A stretch of 27,046 nucleotides of DNA from Emiliania huxleyi CCMP1516 (GCF_000372725.1 NW_005201318.1:194640-221685), one strand, 5' to 3'. Counted from the stretch's first letter, positions 11,001-20,215 are shown. Program-made: numbers and translations. Notes: generated by a model from the sequence alone, not told the origin.

Positions 11001-12104
11001 GACTCGACGCCCCTCATCCGTTCGCCCTATCCGCCCTATCCACCGCCTCAACCGCCGAGTCCACCGCCATGGGCGCCCCCGCCGCTGCCTCCGTCGCCCC
11101 CACCTTACCCGCCGCCATCCCTACCACCGTCAACGCCATGGTGGGACGTCCGCTTGCCCGGGGCGGTGCTCCGGGCGATCGACAGCGGGCTCTGCGCAGA
11201 CCATGGCTGGCACGAGATTGAGAGGCAAGAGTGCAACGCGCTCGCTGATCACCTCAACAAGGCTTTTCGAGTCGAGGAGACCGACAGCGAGCACCGCGGC
11301 TGCAACAATTGGCCCGACATTGTCGAATTCAATTTGGCGGTACGCTCCTCGCCCGCTCATCTCGCCCGCCCCGCACGGGAAGCCCCCCCCCCCCCCTCTG
11401 CCCCCCTAAATCAGCCATTACCCAGCTTAGTGTGAGTCCTCGCTCGACTGCATTAGGGCGGAGAGGACCATCCGGAGCCGTGCGCTGGCGCCGGCCTGTC
11501 TTGCATCTGCTCCGTGCTTCATCCGTCGCCGCCGCCGCTGCCGCTGCCGCCCGCCCCTCCCTCACCACCGCCTCCTCCGAGCCCGCCGCCGCACCCGTCG
11601 CCACCGCCGCTTCCGCCCATCAGCCACTCGCCCCATGCGCCCAGTGTCATGCACATGCGAGGCTGGCTGCCTCCGCCACCACCGTCCCCGCCGCCGCCGA
11701 TTCCCTTGCAGTGGAGTACAGCTCCGCCGGCGCCGCCGCTAATCGCACCGCCAACGCCCATGCCCATCAGAGCGGATGGCATTGTGCCCGTCGTCGGCGT
11801 TGGCGCCACTGTGGCCGTCCTGCTCGGGCTCGGCTTCTTTTGCGTGTGCGTTCGGCGCCATAAGTGGGTTGAGTCACGTGACTCTGGGCTGCTTGCGCCG
11901 CCGCTGGCCACCGTATATGCAGACCCCGAGCCAGAGCCAGAGGAGGCCAGTGCGATAGAATCGAAGTTCCTGCGGCGCGGGGACTTCGTCGAGTCCCAGC
12001 CATTCGCAAGTCCAGCGGAGGTTCTACTCAAGCACGGCATCGGCGACGACGTCTTGGTTAGGGGGTTCGCGCAGCCGGGATCACGAGGTATCGAGCTTGA
12101 GTAG
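8051..12104 (+). CDS. Membrane-anchored GH5 mannanase-like pseudoenzyme
   Basis: Nine exons (8051-8245, 8315-8564, 8834-9264, 9409-9513, 9665-9889, 10081-10449, 10546-10701, 10779-11339, 11457-12104) give 979 residues. Order: signal peptide (ATG 8075 is an alternative start); Cys-rich domain; Pro-rich linker; a domain collinear with GH5 endo-beta-1,4-mannanases of plant type (VVRTWAFNDG, LRLILPL, TRVNTYT, DPTIMLWELGN); second Pro-rich linker and Cys-rich domain; third Pro-rich stretch; transmembrane helix about 872-897; cytosolic tail of about 80 residues. GH5 enzymes use two glutamates. The acid/base Glu of the N-E-P motif is Gly429 here (LGNGL), and the nucleophile Glu of the E-F-G motif falls on Ala572 (LLNAFA). 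The His-x-Tyr motif reads Gln525-x-Arg527. A binding rather than cleaving role at the cell surface is my inference. Introns at 9265, 9890 and 10450 use GC donors. Confidence 0.82.
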
Positions 12105-12426
12105 TGCCAGCGACACGTGGGTTGTAGGCCGCGGGAGCTCCTCGCGCAATCCTATTCGCGCGCCGCAATCTCTGTTCTCTCGTCATTTGCGGAGGAGGAG
12201 GGGTCCTCGGGTCATGCCGTTGTTATGGACTGGTACGGTACTTTAGCAAAAGCACACGACCATATGCTCGCGCTGCGCTCTCTGCTGATGCAGTGCATGT
12301 AGCAGTGCGAGACACTCTCTCATGTCGACATGCATGTCGAGGTCAGGAGGTTGCGACCCCGCACGGCGCCTCCCCCCCCCCCCCCCCCCCGCCCTCGACC
12401 CCCTCGACCCCCGCCCCCCCAACCGT
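12105..12426. other. Convergent 3' flanks with poly-C tract
   Basis: The plus-strand mannanase-like gene and the minus-strand modular secreted gene end towards each other here. The main visible feature is a run of 19 C (12372-12390), followed by CCCTCGACC repeats. No open frame looks coding. Confidence 0.55.
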
Positions 12427-14330
12427 CTACTCTCTCCTTCTATCTATTCCTGCCATGTCGTCCCCCAAGGTGCCCGCCCTGCTCGTGTTCCATGTGCTCC
12501 CTTGCCCGATGCGCTTGGCGCCCGAGAGCGTCGAGATGTTGCGCGGCGCCGCCTCGGCGATCCCAAAACGCCTGTACTTAAAGTCGGTCGAAAAGAAATC
12601 GGCCACCTTGTAGTCGTCGCCAGCGCCCTCAATGGCCCCCTCGGCCTGTGCCTCGGTCGTGATCTCCTTGCCCTTGAAGGAGCTCTGCCGCCACCACAGC
12701 TCGCGGTCTGAGGAGGGGAGGGTGCGCGGGTGAGACGCAGGGCCAGTAATAAACAAAGAAGCCCTAGGGACGGTTCCGGTGAAAGCTTGGACCTTACTGG
12801 GAGCGCCGAGGACGGTGCGGAGCTTGGAGAGCTGCTAGGGGTTGAGGAGGGTAAGGAGGAGGGAGCTGAGGACGGCGCGGCAGAGGGCGTCGACGACGGT
12901 GCAGAGCTGGATGTGCTCGCTTGTGCGTTCGCCGGAATCGGTGTGGTCGTCGTGCTCGACAGCAGGTCGAGGACCACCGTCTCCGACTCAACGGGCGCAA
13001 CCGAGGACACTTCGACAGTCATGTCGGGAACAGCCGCTTGGATCATACTGGCCATCTCGTCCGCCTCCGCCAGGTTGGTGCTCAGATCGTCCACGATGCT
13101 CGACGCGTGGTTGGCGTCCGCCTTGATCTCGACTTGCAAGCTTACGACCCCCTGCAGCCGGCGCAGCCGCATCGGCGCGCCAACTGTGAGCGAGACCAAC
13201 TCGAGAGGGACACCTGAGCGGTTCGCAAAGGCCTGTCGCACGGCGAGCACCGTGTTGGGGTTCGACCACTCCTCGATGGAGCCCTCGACCGACACTATGA
13301 CTGTGACCACCTCGACGAGAACGCTGTTGGTGGGCAGAGGCATGAAGGGCGCTGGTGGGGAGGGTGGGGGCGAGCACTCTCTTCCAGCCACAAAGTTGGT
13401 CACTTGCATCATCGTCCGAGTTGGGTCGTAGTGGCTTTCGTAGTACCGGTCGAGGCGGTAGCATGCCCTGTCGGCACGAAAGATGATCGCCTTACATTCG
13501 GCCATCTGAGCGCACCAGCTTCGGCATGCTTCAATCGAGCCGCTGTAGTCAGGGCGGTTCCCGTCCGGATTGGGACCAGGCGAGGAGCCAGCGATCGGCT
13601 CAGACCAACAGCCAGCCGGCGGGAGAGGCATGAAGGGCGCTGGTGGGGAGGGTGGGGGCGAGCACTCTCTTCCAGCCACAAAGTTGGTCACTTGCATCAT
13701 CGTCCGAGTTGGGTCGTAGTGGCTTTCGTAGTACCGGTCGAGGCGGTAGCATGCCCTGTCGGCACGAAAGATGATCGCCTTACATTCGGCCATCTGAGCG
13801 CACCAGCTTCGGCATGCTTCAATCGAGCCGCTGTAGTCAGGGCGGTTCCCGTCCGGATTGGGACCAGGCGAGGAGCCAGCGATCGGCTCAGACCAACAGC
13901 CAGCCGGCGGGGGCGGTGATAGAGGCGGCGGAGTGGGTGGCAGCGGAGTGGGCGGAGGCAACGAAGGTGGCGGCGGAGTTGGCGGAGGCAACGTAGGCGA
14001 TGGAGGTGGTAGAAGCGGTGGGGGAAATGGTGGTGGCACACCGGGTGGTGGCGAGAGCGGCGGCGGCGGCGGAACGGACGGTGGCGATTGCGACGGTGGA
14101 ACGGGCGGAGGCGGCAATGGCGGCGGTGGCGGCGACGGCGGTGGCGGGGAAAGGAGATAAGGTGGAGTGAGGCATTCAATGCAGCCTGCGCACATGCCGT
14201 TGGCCCAGGCACACTTACTCGCCCAGGGCCTGGTGTTTTTTAGGCAATGGGCCTCGCCCCCTGGCCGTGGCGGCCGTGGCGGCTCCAGGGGTGGGGGGAA
14301 AAAAAGGGGGCCGGCGCCCCAGGTTAGGCC
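12427..14330 (-). CDS. Modular secreted protein, C-terminal part (PAN-like, SEA-like)
   Basis: Reading from the assembly gap, the frame gives a Cys-rich repeat end (LKNTRPWASKC, then MCAGCIEC), a Pro-rich stretch of about 70 residues, two identical 96-residue PAN/apple-like domains (CYRLDRYY, EACRSWCAQ), and a region like SEA or other ferredoxin-fold modules (about 13330-13000). A Ser/Pro/Ala linker and a hydrophilic tail follow. A GT-AG intron at 12685-12797 joins the linker in phase with the last exon (12427-12684), whose strong third-position GC marks it as coding. PAN domains bind proteins or glycans outside the cell. I see no membrane helix. The 5' end lies in the gap, and the same Cys repeat occurs on the far side, so this and 14915-16408 are probably one gene. 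No enzyme motif is seen. Confidence 0.7.
13336..13911 (-). repeat. Perfect 288-bp in-frame tandem duplication
   Basis: The segment 13336-13623 is repeated at 13624-13911 with a period of 288 bp, exactly 96 codons, and I find no internal difference by eye apart from the outermost bases. Each unit codes for one PAN-like domain plus its Pro-rich linker (PPPSPPAPFMPLP). Identity at synonymous positions implies a very recent duplication, gene conversion or an assembly artefact. Confidence 0.9.
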
Positions 14331-14876
14331 NNNNNNNNNNNNNNNNNNNNNNNNNNNNNNNNNNNNNNNNNNNNNNNNNNNNNNNNNNNNNNNNNNNNNN
14401 NNNNNNNNNNNNNNNNNNNNNNNNNNNNNNNNNNNNNNNNNNNNNNNNNNNNNNNNNNNNNNNNNNNNNNNNNNNNNNNNNNNNNNNNNNNNNNNNNNNN
14501 NNNNNNNNNNNNNNNNNNNNNNNNNNNNNNNNNNNNNNNNNNNNNNNNNNNNNNNNNNNNNNNNNNNNNNNNNNNNNNNNNNNNNNNNNNNNNNNNNNNN
14601 NNNNNNNNNNNNNNNNNNNNNNNNNNNNNNNNNNNNNNNNNNNNNNNNNNNNNNNNNNNNNNNNNNNNNNNNNNNNNNNNNNNNNNNNNNNNNNNNNNNN
14701 NNNNNNNNNNNNNNNNNNNNNNNNNNNNNNNNNNNNNNNNNNNNNNNNNNNNNNNNNNNNNNNNNNNNNNNNNNNNNNNNNNNNNNNNNNNNNNNNNNNN
14801 NNNNNNNNNNNNNNNNNNNNNNNNNNNNNNNNNNNNNNNNNNNNNNNNNNNNNNNNNNNNNNNNNNNNNNNNNNNN
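14331..14876. other. Assembly gap (546 N)
   Basis: All bases are N. Frames drawn through it have no meaning. The gap lies between two Pro-rich coding stretches, as expected where a (GGC-rich)n repeat defeats assembly. Its true length is unknown. Confidence 0.99.
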
Positions 14877-14914
14877 GATGGTTGGGGCAGGGATGGCAGA
14901 GGCAGAGATGGCAA

Positions 14915-16408
14915 CTAGGGTTGACGGTGGAGTCTATGGCAGACAGTGGCGACGCTGACGCAGTCGGTGTCGATGAAGGTGGGGGCGGGGCGGAGGGCGA
15001 AGACAGTTGGTGGCGACGTCGAAAGCAGCGGCGTCGGTGGCGGCGTCGATGGAGGCGGGGGCGGCAGGGAGGGCGGGGGAGGCGACGGAGGCGGGGGCGG
15101 CACGGATGGTGGCGGCGGCGATGGAGGCGGGGGCGGCAGGGAGGGCGGGGGCGGTGATGGTGGCGGCAGCGATGGCGGAGGCAGAGATGGCAACGGTGAT
15201 GGCGGTGGCGGCGGTGGCGGCGGTGGCGGCGCTGACGGTGGCGGTGGCGATGGAGGTGGGGGCGGGGCGGAGGGCGGAGGCGGTGGTGGCGGCGGCGGAA
15301 GCAGCGGCGACGGTGGCGGCGGCGATGGAGGCAGGGGCGGCAAGGAGGGCGGGGGGGGCGACGGAGGCGGGGGCGGCACGGATGGTGGCGGTGGTGATGG
15401 GGGCGGGGGCGGCAGGGAGGGCGGGGGCGGCGATGGTGGCAGCGGCAGTGGCGATGGTGGCGGTGACGATGGCGGAGGCAGAACGGGCAAAGGTGATGAT
15501 GACGGTGGCGGTGGGGGCGGCGCTGACGGAGGCGGGGGCGGCACAGAGCGCGGGGGTGGTGGCGACGGTGGTGGGAGGAAGGGTGGCGGAGGCAACGACA
15601 GCGTGCATTCCGTCCATTCTGCTGGGCTCGCGCAAGCACCGTCAGCGACAATGCAGGGCTTGATCAGGTTTGCGTCGCCGCCGAGCTGTCGTTCGTATGA
15701 GTTAGTGCAGGCTTCGACAGTGGCGCTCGCGCATCCATTGGCAGCTGCGGCGGCGGCGGCTGCCGCCGCGGCCGCTGCCAGGTCGACAGGAGGCGCGGGG
15801 GCTGGCAACAGGCACTGAGCACAACCGACGCAGCTCAGCATGTCACACTTGTTTTCCCAGTCACGCGTGTTGGTCAGGCAAAAGGGCCGGCACAGCGCGG
15901 GTGGCGAGGGAGGCGCGCACTCTGAGCACCCGGTGCACTTAGGCAGGCCACACCTTGCGTCCCAGTCGCGGGTGAGCGTTTCGCAGAACGGCCGACACTC
16001 CAATTCGCTGAGCTGGCGGGGCGCACCCCGGGACCGGAGCGTGCTTGTCGCTAGCATGGACCCGGTCGTAATGATGTCGCACAGCGGCGGGGACGGGGGT
16101 GCGGGCGGCGGCGGGCCAGGACAAGGCTCGCCGACCACCGTGATTTTGGCATTCATGTTAGCGTGCGGCGGGCAATAGAATGGGTACTCGCCTGGCTCCT
16201 CAAATTTGAAGGAGAACGATTGCCCACTGCTGAGCCACTCCGACGCGAAGGTGCCGTCTGGGTTCGGGCGAATGCCCGATACAACCTGGTGCCCTCCGCG
16301 TGCGACCCACTTGACCGTTTCGCACGTCTGGACAGTGATGGAGGCTTCCTGGCAGAAGGCGCCAGCCGGCGCGTTGCAGCTGAATCCCCAATCGAGGGTT
16401 GTCGCCAT
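14915..16408 (-). CDS. Cupredoxin / Cys-rich / Pro-rich secreted protein, N-terminal part
   Basis: From ATG 16408 the protein opens with a blue-copper (cupredoxin) domain of about 95 residues. His40 (GGHQV) and Cys79-x2-His82-x2-Met85 (YCPPHANM) form a complete type 1 copper ligand set with amicyanin-like spacing. Such domains carry single electrons or bind copper outside the membrane. Next come a short Pro-rich link, two Cys-rich repeats (CRPFC...TRDW...C...CxGCxxC), a 14-residue alanine run, another Cys-containing segment and about 190 residues of PPPPS-type repeats. The frame runs to a stop at 14915, but its last 40 residues lose the Pro pattern, so the exon probably ends near 15000. No signal peptide precedes the cupredoxin; an upstream exon is likely missing, with a possible acceptor near 16445. 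Probably the 5' half of the gene continued at 12427-14330. Confidence 0.72.
   Translation of the reverse strand: MATTLDWGFSCNAPAGAFCQEASITVQTCETVKWVARGGHQVVSGIRPNPDGTFASEWLSSGQSFSFKFEEPGEYPFYCPPHANMNAKITVVGEPCPGPPPPAPPSPPLCDIITTGSMLATSTLRSRGAPRQLSELECRPFCETLTRDWDARCGLPKCTGCSECAPPSPPALCRPFCLTNTRDWENKCDMLSCVGCAQCLLPAPAPPVDLAAAAAAAAAAAAANGCASATVEACTNSYERQLGGDANLIKPCIVADGACASPAEWTECTLSLPPPPFLPPPSPPPPRSVPPPPPSAPPPPPPSSSPLPVLPPPSSPPPSPLPLPPSPPPPSLPPPPPSPPPPSVPPPPPSPPPPSLPPLPPSPPPPSPLLPPPPPPPPPSAPPPPPSPPPPSAPPPPPPPPPPSPLPSLPPPSLPPPSPPPPSLPPPPPSPPPPSVPPPPPSPPPPSLPPPPPSTPPPTPLLSTSPPTVFALRPAPTFIDTDCVSVATVCHRLHRQP
14960..15590. repeat. GGC-rich repeat coding for polyproline
   Basis: About 630 bases of imperfect GGCGGNGGNGG-type repeat, G-rich on the plus strand and C-rich on the coding strand. 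It encodes SPPPPSLPPPPP-type blocks, typical of hydroxyproline-rich glycoproteins of algal walls and scales. Runs of G here could form quadruplexes, and the adjacent gap is probably due to this repeat. Confidence 0.85.
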
Positions 16409-16650
16409 GGGGTTGGCGAGATGCAGAGGCGATGCCGTGCCCACGACGGCGCTGGATTTTACACTCCATCCGTCATCTCTCTCGAGCGAGAGTAAACGTG
16501 GCCTAATTGAGGGTAAACGAAGCGTAAATGAGGCGTAGGAGGGTTCACGAGGCGCGTAAATATGCGGGTAAGAGGAGAATGATAAATTTAATTTTCTCGT
16601 CTGCGCGTGTATTTAAATTAATGCGAATGGTGGAGGTGAGTCACACACAG
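16409..16650 (-). promoter_or_regulatory. AT-richer upstream region of cupredoxin gene
   Basis: This stretch is clearly more AT-rich than its surroundings. It contains a TTTAAATA-like box at about 16611-16618 and several CGTAAA / GTAAACG motifs between 16490 and 16565. It lies directly upstream of the cupredoxin coding frame and directly beside the foldback element. It could be the promoter, or hold a missing first exon. Confidence 0.35.
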
Positions 16651-17514
16651 GGTGAACCTTCTTTTGTACACCGCTAGGATTGAGAGCAGCGCTGCTCTCA
16701 ATCCTAGAAGTCGAAGGATTGTGAGCAGCACTCCTCGCAATCGTAGCATCTCTGTACGATTGCTAGCACCTACGCTCGCAATCCTACATCTTCTAGGACT
16801 GAGAGCAGCTCCGCTCCCAAAGTGACTGACTGGTGACGCCTACGACTACTACCAGCGCGCTCGCAATCCGAGCAAAGTCTAGGATTGCGAGCAGCACGGC
16901 TCACAATCCGAGCAACATGCCTCCGATTGCGAGCAGTAGCGCTCGCAATCCTACATCTTGTAGGACTATGAGCGGCGGCGCTCACAATCGTACCAAAGAT
17001 CCAAGGATTGCTAGCGAAACAGAGGGCACTCCCAATCGCTCCAGCCGCGAGCGCTTGTGAGTGAGCGCGCCGGGAGGGTCTCCTCACAATCCAACAGTGA
17101 TCGCACCGATTGCGAGGGGACCCGCTCGCAATCCTAGAAGTCGTAGGACTGTGGGCGGTGTCGCTCGCAATCGGCGAACGTTTTAAGGATTGCGAGCGCT
17201 CCTGCTCGCAATCGGAGGCTTGTCGCTAGGATTGTGAGCAGTGCTGCCCGCAGTCCTAGACTTTGCTCGGATTGCGAGCGCGCTGGTAGTAGTCGTAGGC
17301 GTCACCAGTCATCTTGGGAGCGGAGCTGCTCTTAGTCCTAAGGGGAGAATTCAGAATAAAGCCGTAGAAGATGTATGTAGGATTGCGAGCGTAGGTGCTA
17401 GCAATCGCACAGAGATGCTACGATTGCGAGGAGTGCTGCTCACAATCCTTCGACTTCTAGGATTGAGAGCGAGGCTGCTCTCAATCCTAGCGGTGTACAA
17501 AAGAAAGGTTCACC
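16651..17514. mobile_element. Foldback transposable element with nested hairpins
   Basis: An 864-bp sequence whose two halves are imperfect reverse complements of each other. It starts GGTGAACCTTCTTTTGTACA and ends with the complement of GGTGAACCTTTCTTTTGTAC. CACACACAG flanks it on both sides (16642-16650 and 17515-17523), as a 9-bp target-site duplication would. Inside lie about fourteen roughly 30-nt hairpins built on GGATTGCGAGC...GCTCGCAATCC, mirrored between the arms. There is no coding capacity. A 9-bp duplication and long inverted ends suit a non-autonomous Mutator-like (MULE) foldback element, but the duplicated motif is low-complexity, so the class is tentative. Confidence 0.8.
16674..16707. 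repeat. Perfect 34-bp palindrome in foldback element
   Basis: CTAGGATTGAGAGCAGC is followed without spacer by its exact reverse complement. It is the outermost hairpin unit of the element. The matching unit at the other end (near 17457-17490) has the same outer stem with four changed central bases. Confidence 0.9.
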
Positions 17515-17684
17515 CACACACAGATCACGCAGTTTCACACCAGGTGAGTTGAGAGGTCAGAGACGAGAGAAATTAGAGTTTATTTGTTGTTCACAGTCAA
17601 AGAGGGTTGAGTTCGTGGAGAAGGAGAATTTTACAACAAAACTCCCTCGCACGACACTGGGCACGGGACTGGCGCGCACTGGCA

Positions 17685-18844
17685 CTAGCACAGGTACACC
17701 GAGAATCTCACTAGGGGCAGGCGACAGCCGCACCACGCGACGCGCCCCAAGTCCCACGCACAACAAAACTCTCCAGCGTTTCGCCGCGAAGGCTGCACAC
17801 CATCCGTGCTCTGCTCCAGCCCCAGCACCGCAGCTCTGTCCCCTGCCCAATCCCCGCATGACTCAGACATGGGGTTGCGGCCACGCGTCAACCGGCGAGC
17901 AACCCGCACGTCCAGCGGCTGATGCACTCGCCGCAGGCTGATCTCCTCGGCGGCGGCGCGCTCGAGCTGTAGAGAGGACAGAGGGCGCACGCGGTGAGCG
18001 TGCGAGCAAGGGTGAGCGAGAGAGGGAGCCGGTGGGCGAGAGGAAGAGGATGATGGAATGTCTGCGTATGCATATGCGGGAGCGGCGCGCACGGAAGCGT
18101 AAAGTCGAGGTCGTCATCGTCCTCAACCTCATCGAGATGCCTGCGCCGCGCAGGGGCGCCCCTCGGCCCGGGGTGGGGTGGGGTGGGGTGGGGGGGGGGT
18201 GGGGGGGGGAAGGGAAGCGCAGCCTCAGGCTGCAGCAGCGGGCTGGACACGGCCCCATGTAGGGCTGTCTCCCCCAAGCAGCCGCGCGGCTGCGCGTATG
18301 CTCAGCGCGCTGAGTCCGCGTGAAGGAGGGGCGCGGGGAGAGGCGGGCGGCAATCGCACCAGCCATCTCGCTGCAGCTGCTGCTCATAGAAGGACTCGCC
18401 GAGGCCCTCCTGCTAGCAACGGCAACAAGCACGAGACGGTCGGAAAAGGCCGGGCACAAGGCAGCACGGCACTCGCGCGCCAGCCAGCCCCAGCCGCCCC
18501 CCCAGCCCTGTCCGACACCCTGTGCGCATGCAATCTCGCCGCGGGCCGCCCAAAATGAGGCGGGAACAGTGGAGGCGTGGACGCACCAGCTCTGTGTCGG
18601 TGTGCGCCAGCGAAGCGTAGCCGCCGCCCTTCCCCCTGCCCGCCAGGCCGCGCTCTGCGAAGCAGCGGCGCGCCAGTCAGCGTGTGGGCGTCTGCGGCCG
18701 GGATGTCGCGGGACAGCGGACCAGCCAGCATGGCAGGGTGGCTGCGGCGTCGCACGCAGGGGCGCGCTTCTCTGCAGCGCGCGCGCGCTTGCACTGCTCA
18801 CGCAACGCACCTATACGTCCCTTGGCACTCTGCAGCATCTGCAT
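17685..18844 (-). CDS. Probable multi-exon gene, unknown product
   Basis: Protein-like segments with splice signals line up on the minus strand. The first, from about 18844 or 18838, includes GRIGALREQCKRARAAEK. The second (18654-18587) includes GGGYASLAHTDTEL and ends at a GT donor. The third (18409-18360) reads EGLGESFYEQQLQRDGW and ends in phase 2 at GTGCGA. The fourth (18140 to about 18089) restores the frame and reads HLDEVEDDDDLDFT. The fifth starts at 17966 after CTCTCTACAG, reads LERAAAEEISLRRVHQPLDV and stays open to 17685. The phase-2 match between segments three and four is the best evidence. Exon ends of the first and last segments are uncertain. It looks like an intracellular protein with helical and acidic stretches. 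I do not recognise a family. Confidence 0.42.
18165..18210 (+). repeat. G-tract (GGGGT)n, quadruplex-prone
   Basis: The plus strand reads as repeated GGGGTGGGGT blocks merging into longer G runs. On the minus strand it is a C-rich tract inside the proposed intron 18141-18359 of the unknown gene, where it would serve as a polypyrimidine stretch. Confidence 0.7.
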
Positions 18845-18980
18845 CAAGGCGGGCACGGTGCAGAGGCAATATTGAAAGAGGAGAGGAGGCGAACAGAGAG
18901 GAGAGGCGAGCCGCGCTGCGCAGAGCAGCTTGCAGTGAGAAATATCGGGTCGTGCGTAGGGACCCTACTGTGGGCGCCAG

Positions 18981-19072
18981 GCATCCCTCCGGGGGCCCCT
19001 CTGCGCGCCGGGGAGGCGTTGTTGGAGGCTAGGACGCAAGCGTCCGTCGCCTTTTTTCAAACTCGGGGCCCA
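18981..19072 (+). repeat. Dispersed repeat, copy B
   Basis: Second copy of the repeat at 193-283, same orientation, with the same GGACGCAAGCGTCC hairpin core (19032-19045). Flanking sequence differs outside the listed limits. It lies just upstream of the unknown minus-strand gene. Confidence 0.75.
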
Positions 19073-19099
19073 CTCCGCTACGCTCCGACCCGAATTTAA

Positions 19100-20050
19100 C
19101 CTCCTCTGCCAGGGGCCCCTCCATCCACTCGCCTGCACCTGCTCGAACCCTGAGCACTGTGCGGCGTTGCACGCTCGAAGTCGTGCATGATGTAGTAATT
19201 ATTGTCTTGAGTATTGCGCGTCTCTCGACAGAGCGCGCTAGCCTCTACCCCTTCGGTCCGTCGAATCTCGGCGCGGCAGATGCGACGCCGAGACTGACGA
19301 AACCTCCCTGTGGTGGGCTGCTGAGCCTCCCCACGCTCGACCTTTGAGGTAGTATGATGGAAGGGCGATGCCCGGAACGGCCTAAGCTCAGCTGAACCCC
19401 ACGCAAAGACCTCCTTGAATCCACCGTCAAAGATAAGGGCAACTGGCGGTTGAGTCGCTGACGCCGCACGACTATGCGCCCGAGCGACCGATCGCGATTA
19501 TCGACCGATCTAGCAACTATCCCAACGAGTAGTCCGGTGCTCCGGTAAAACTCCCCCGCCCCCGCCGTAGCGATGACGATGAGGAAATAGCACCCGACGC
19601 GAGTCGGGCCTACACTCGCTTGGGTGGCAAGCACGCCACAGTTGCACTCATCAACAGTGTCAAGCACTATTGCCACTGTCGACTTAAACGATAGGAGCTG
19701 TCGACCTGATTGCTGCTACGTCGTGATCCAAATTTTGACTGAACGAAGATGATCCTGTCACACGGACTGCTGCTTCGACGTCGAAGAGCATTACTCCAAC
19801 CGCGTCGACAATCAACCACTGTCGCCACATCGACCCATGGGCGGAAATCATGCGCCGCGCAAGGCAATTGAAGATCGCGACCAGTATAGTGTATCGATCG
19901 ACCTGCCCATCTGGCGTGCGCACTGAGCTGGTAGCAGACACTGGATCTCTCTGAATCTGAATCCGAGCGTGAGACTAATCAAGCATCTACCCAAAGTCCC
20001 TACACAGAAAGAGGCGAGTGAGGGACTCTCTCGGCGGATCTCTGGACAGC
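19100..20050. other. Gene-free stretch of lower GC content
   Basis: Base composition drops towards balanced GC and CG/TCGA-rich short motifs replace the GC3-biased pattern seen in the genes. Minus-strand frames at 19245-19676 and 19684-19941 are open, but neither has convincing codon bias or a recognisable domain. A decayed transposon is possible. I assign no gene. Confidence 0.5.
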
Positions 20051-20215
20051 CTCGGCCAGTCTCGGCCCACCTCGGCCAATCTCGGGGCCAATCTCGGGGC
20101 AAATCTCGGCCAATCTCGGCCAACCCCGGCCAATCTCGGCCGACCTCGGCCAATCTCGGCCAACCTCGGCCTATCTCGGCCAGCCTTGGCCATCCTCGTC
20201 CACCCTTGGCCCACG
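20051..20215. repeat. 10-bp minisatellite (CTCGGCCAAT)n
   Basis: About sixteen units of consensus CTCGGCCAAT run head to tail. Two are 12-base variants (CTCGGGGCCAAT, CTCGGGGCAAAT), and units become more diverged at the right end. The period is not a multiple of three and there is no gene here, so it is non-coding. Confidence 0.9.

Noticed and set aside
12444..12797. C-terminal Arg-rich extension of the PAN-like protein in its main frame
   Set aside because: Beyond 12797 that frame loses third-position GC. A GT-AG intron (12797 to 12685) leads in phase into a frame with strong coding bias.
14267..15651. Long open frames running through the N gap
   Set aside because: They consist largely of unknown bases plus GGC repeat read in the wrong frame; they carry no information.
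15735..15785. GCG/GCC run as a possible repeat-expansion locus
   Set aside because: It is a modest alanine run with mixed codons inside a linker; nothing suggests instability.
16651..17514. Regularly spaced GGATTGCGAGC motifs resembling a CRISPR array
   Set aside because: The motifs are inverted hairpins mirrored about the centre, not direct repeats with unique spacers. Flanking inverted ends, a 9-bp duplication and eukaryotic context fit a foldback transposon.
17863..18810. 315-residue open frame on the minus strand
   Set aside because: Its composition is Arg/Ser/Pro-rich shadow sequence that crosses the better supported exons in a different frame and reads through their splice sites.
19245..19941. 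Possible transposon open frames on the minus strand
   Set aside because: No reverse transcriptase, integrase or transposase motif can be found and codon bias is absent.
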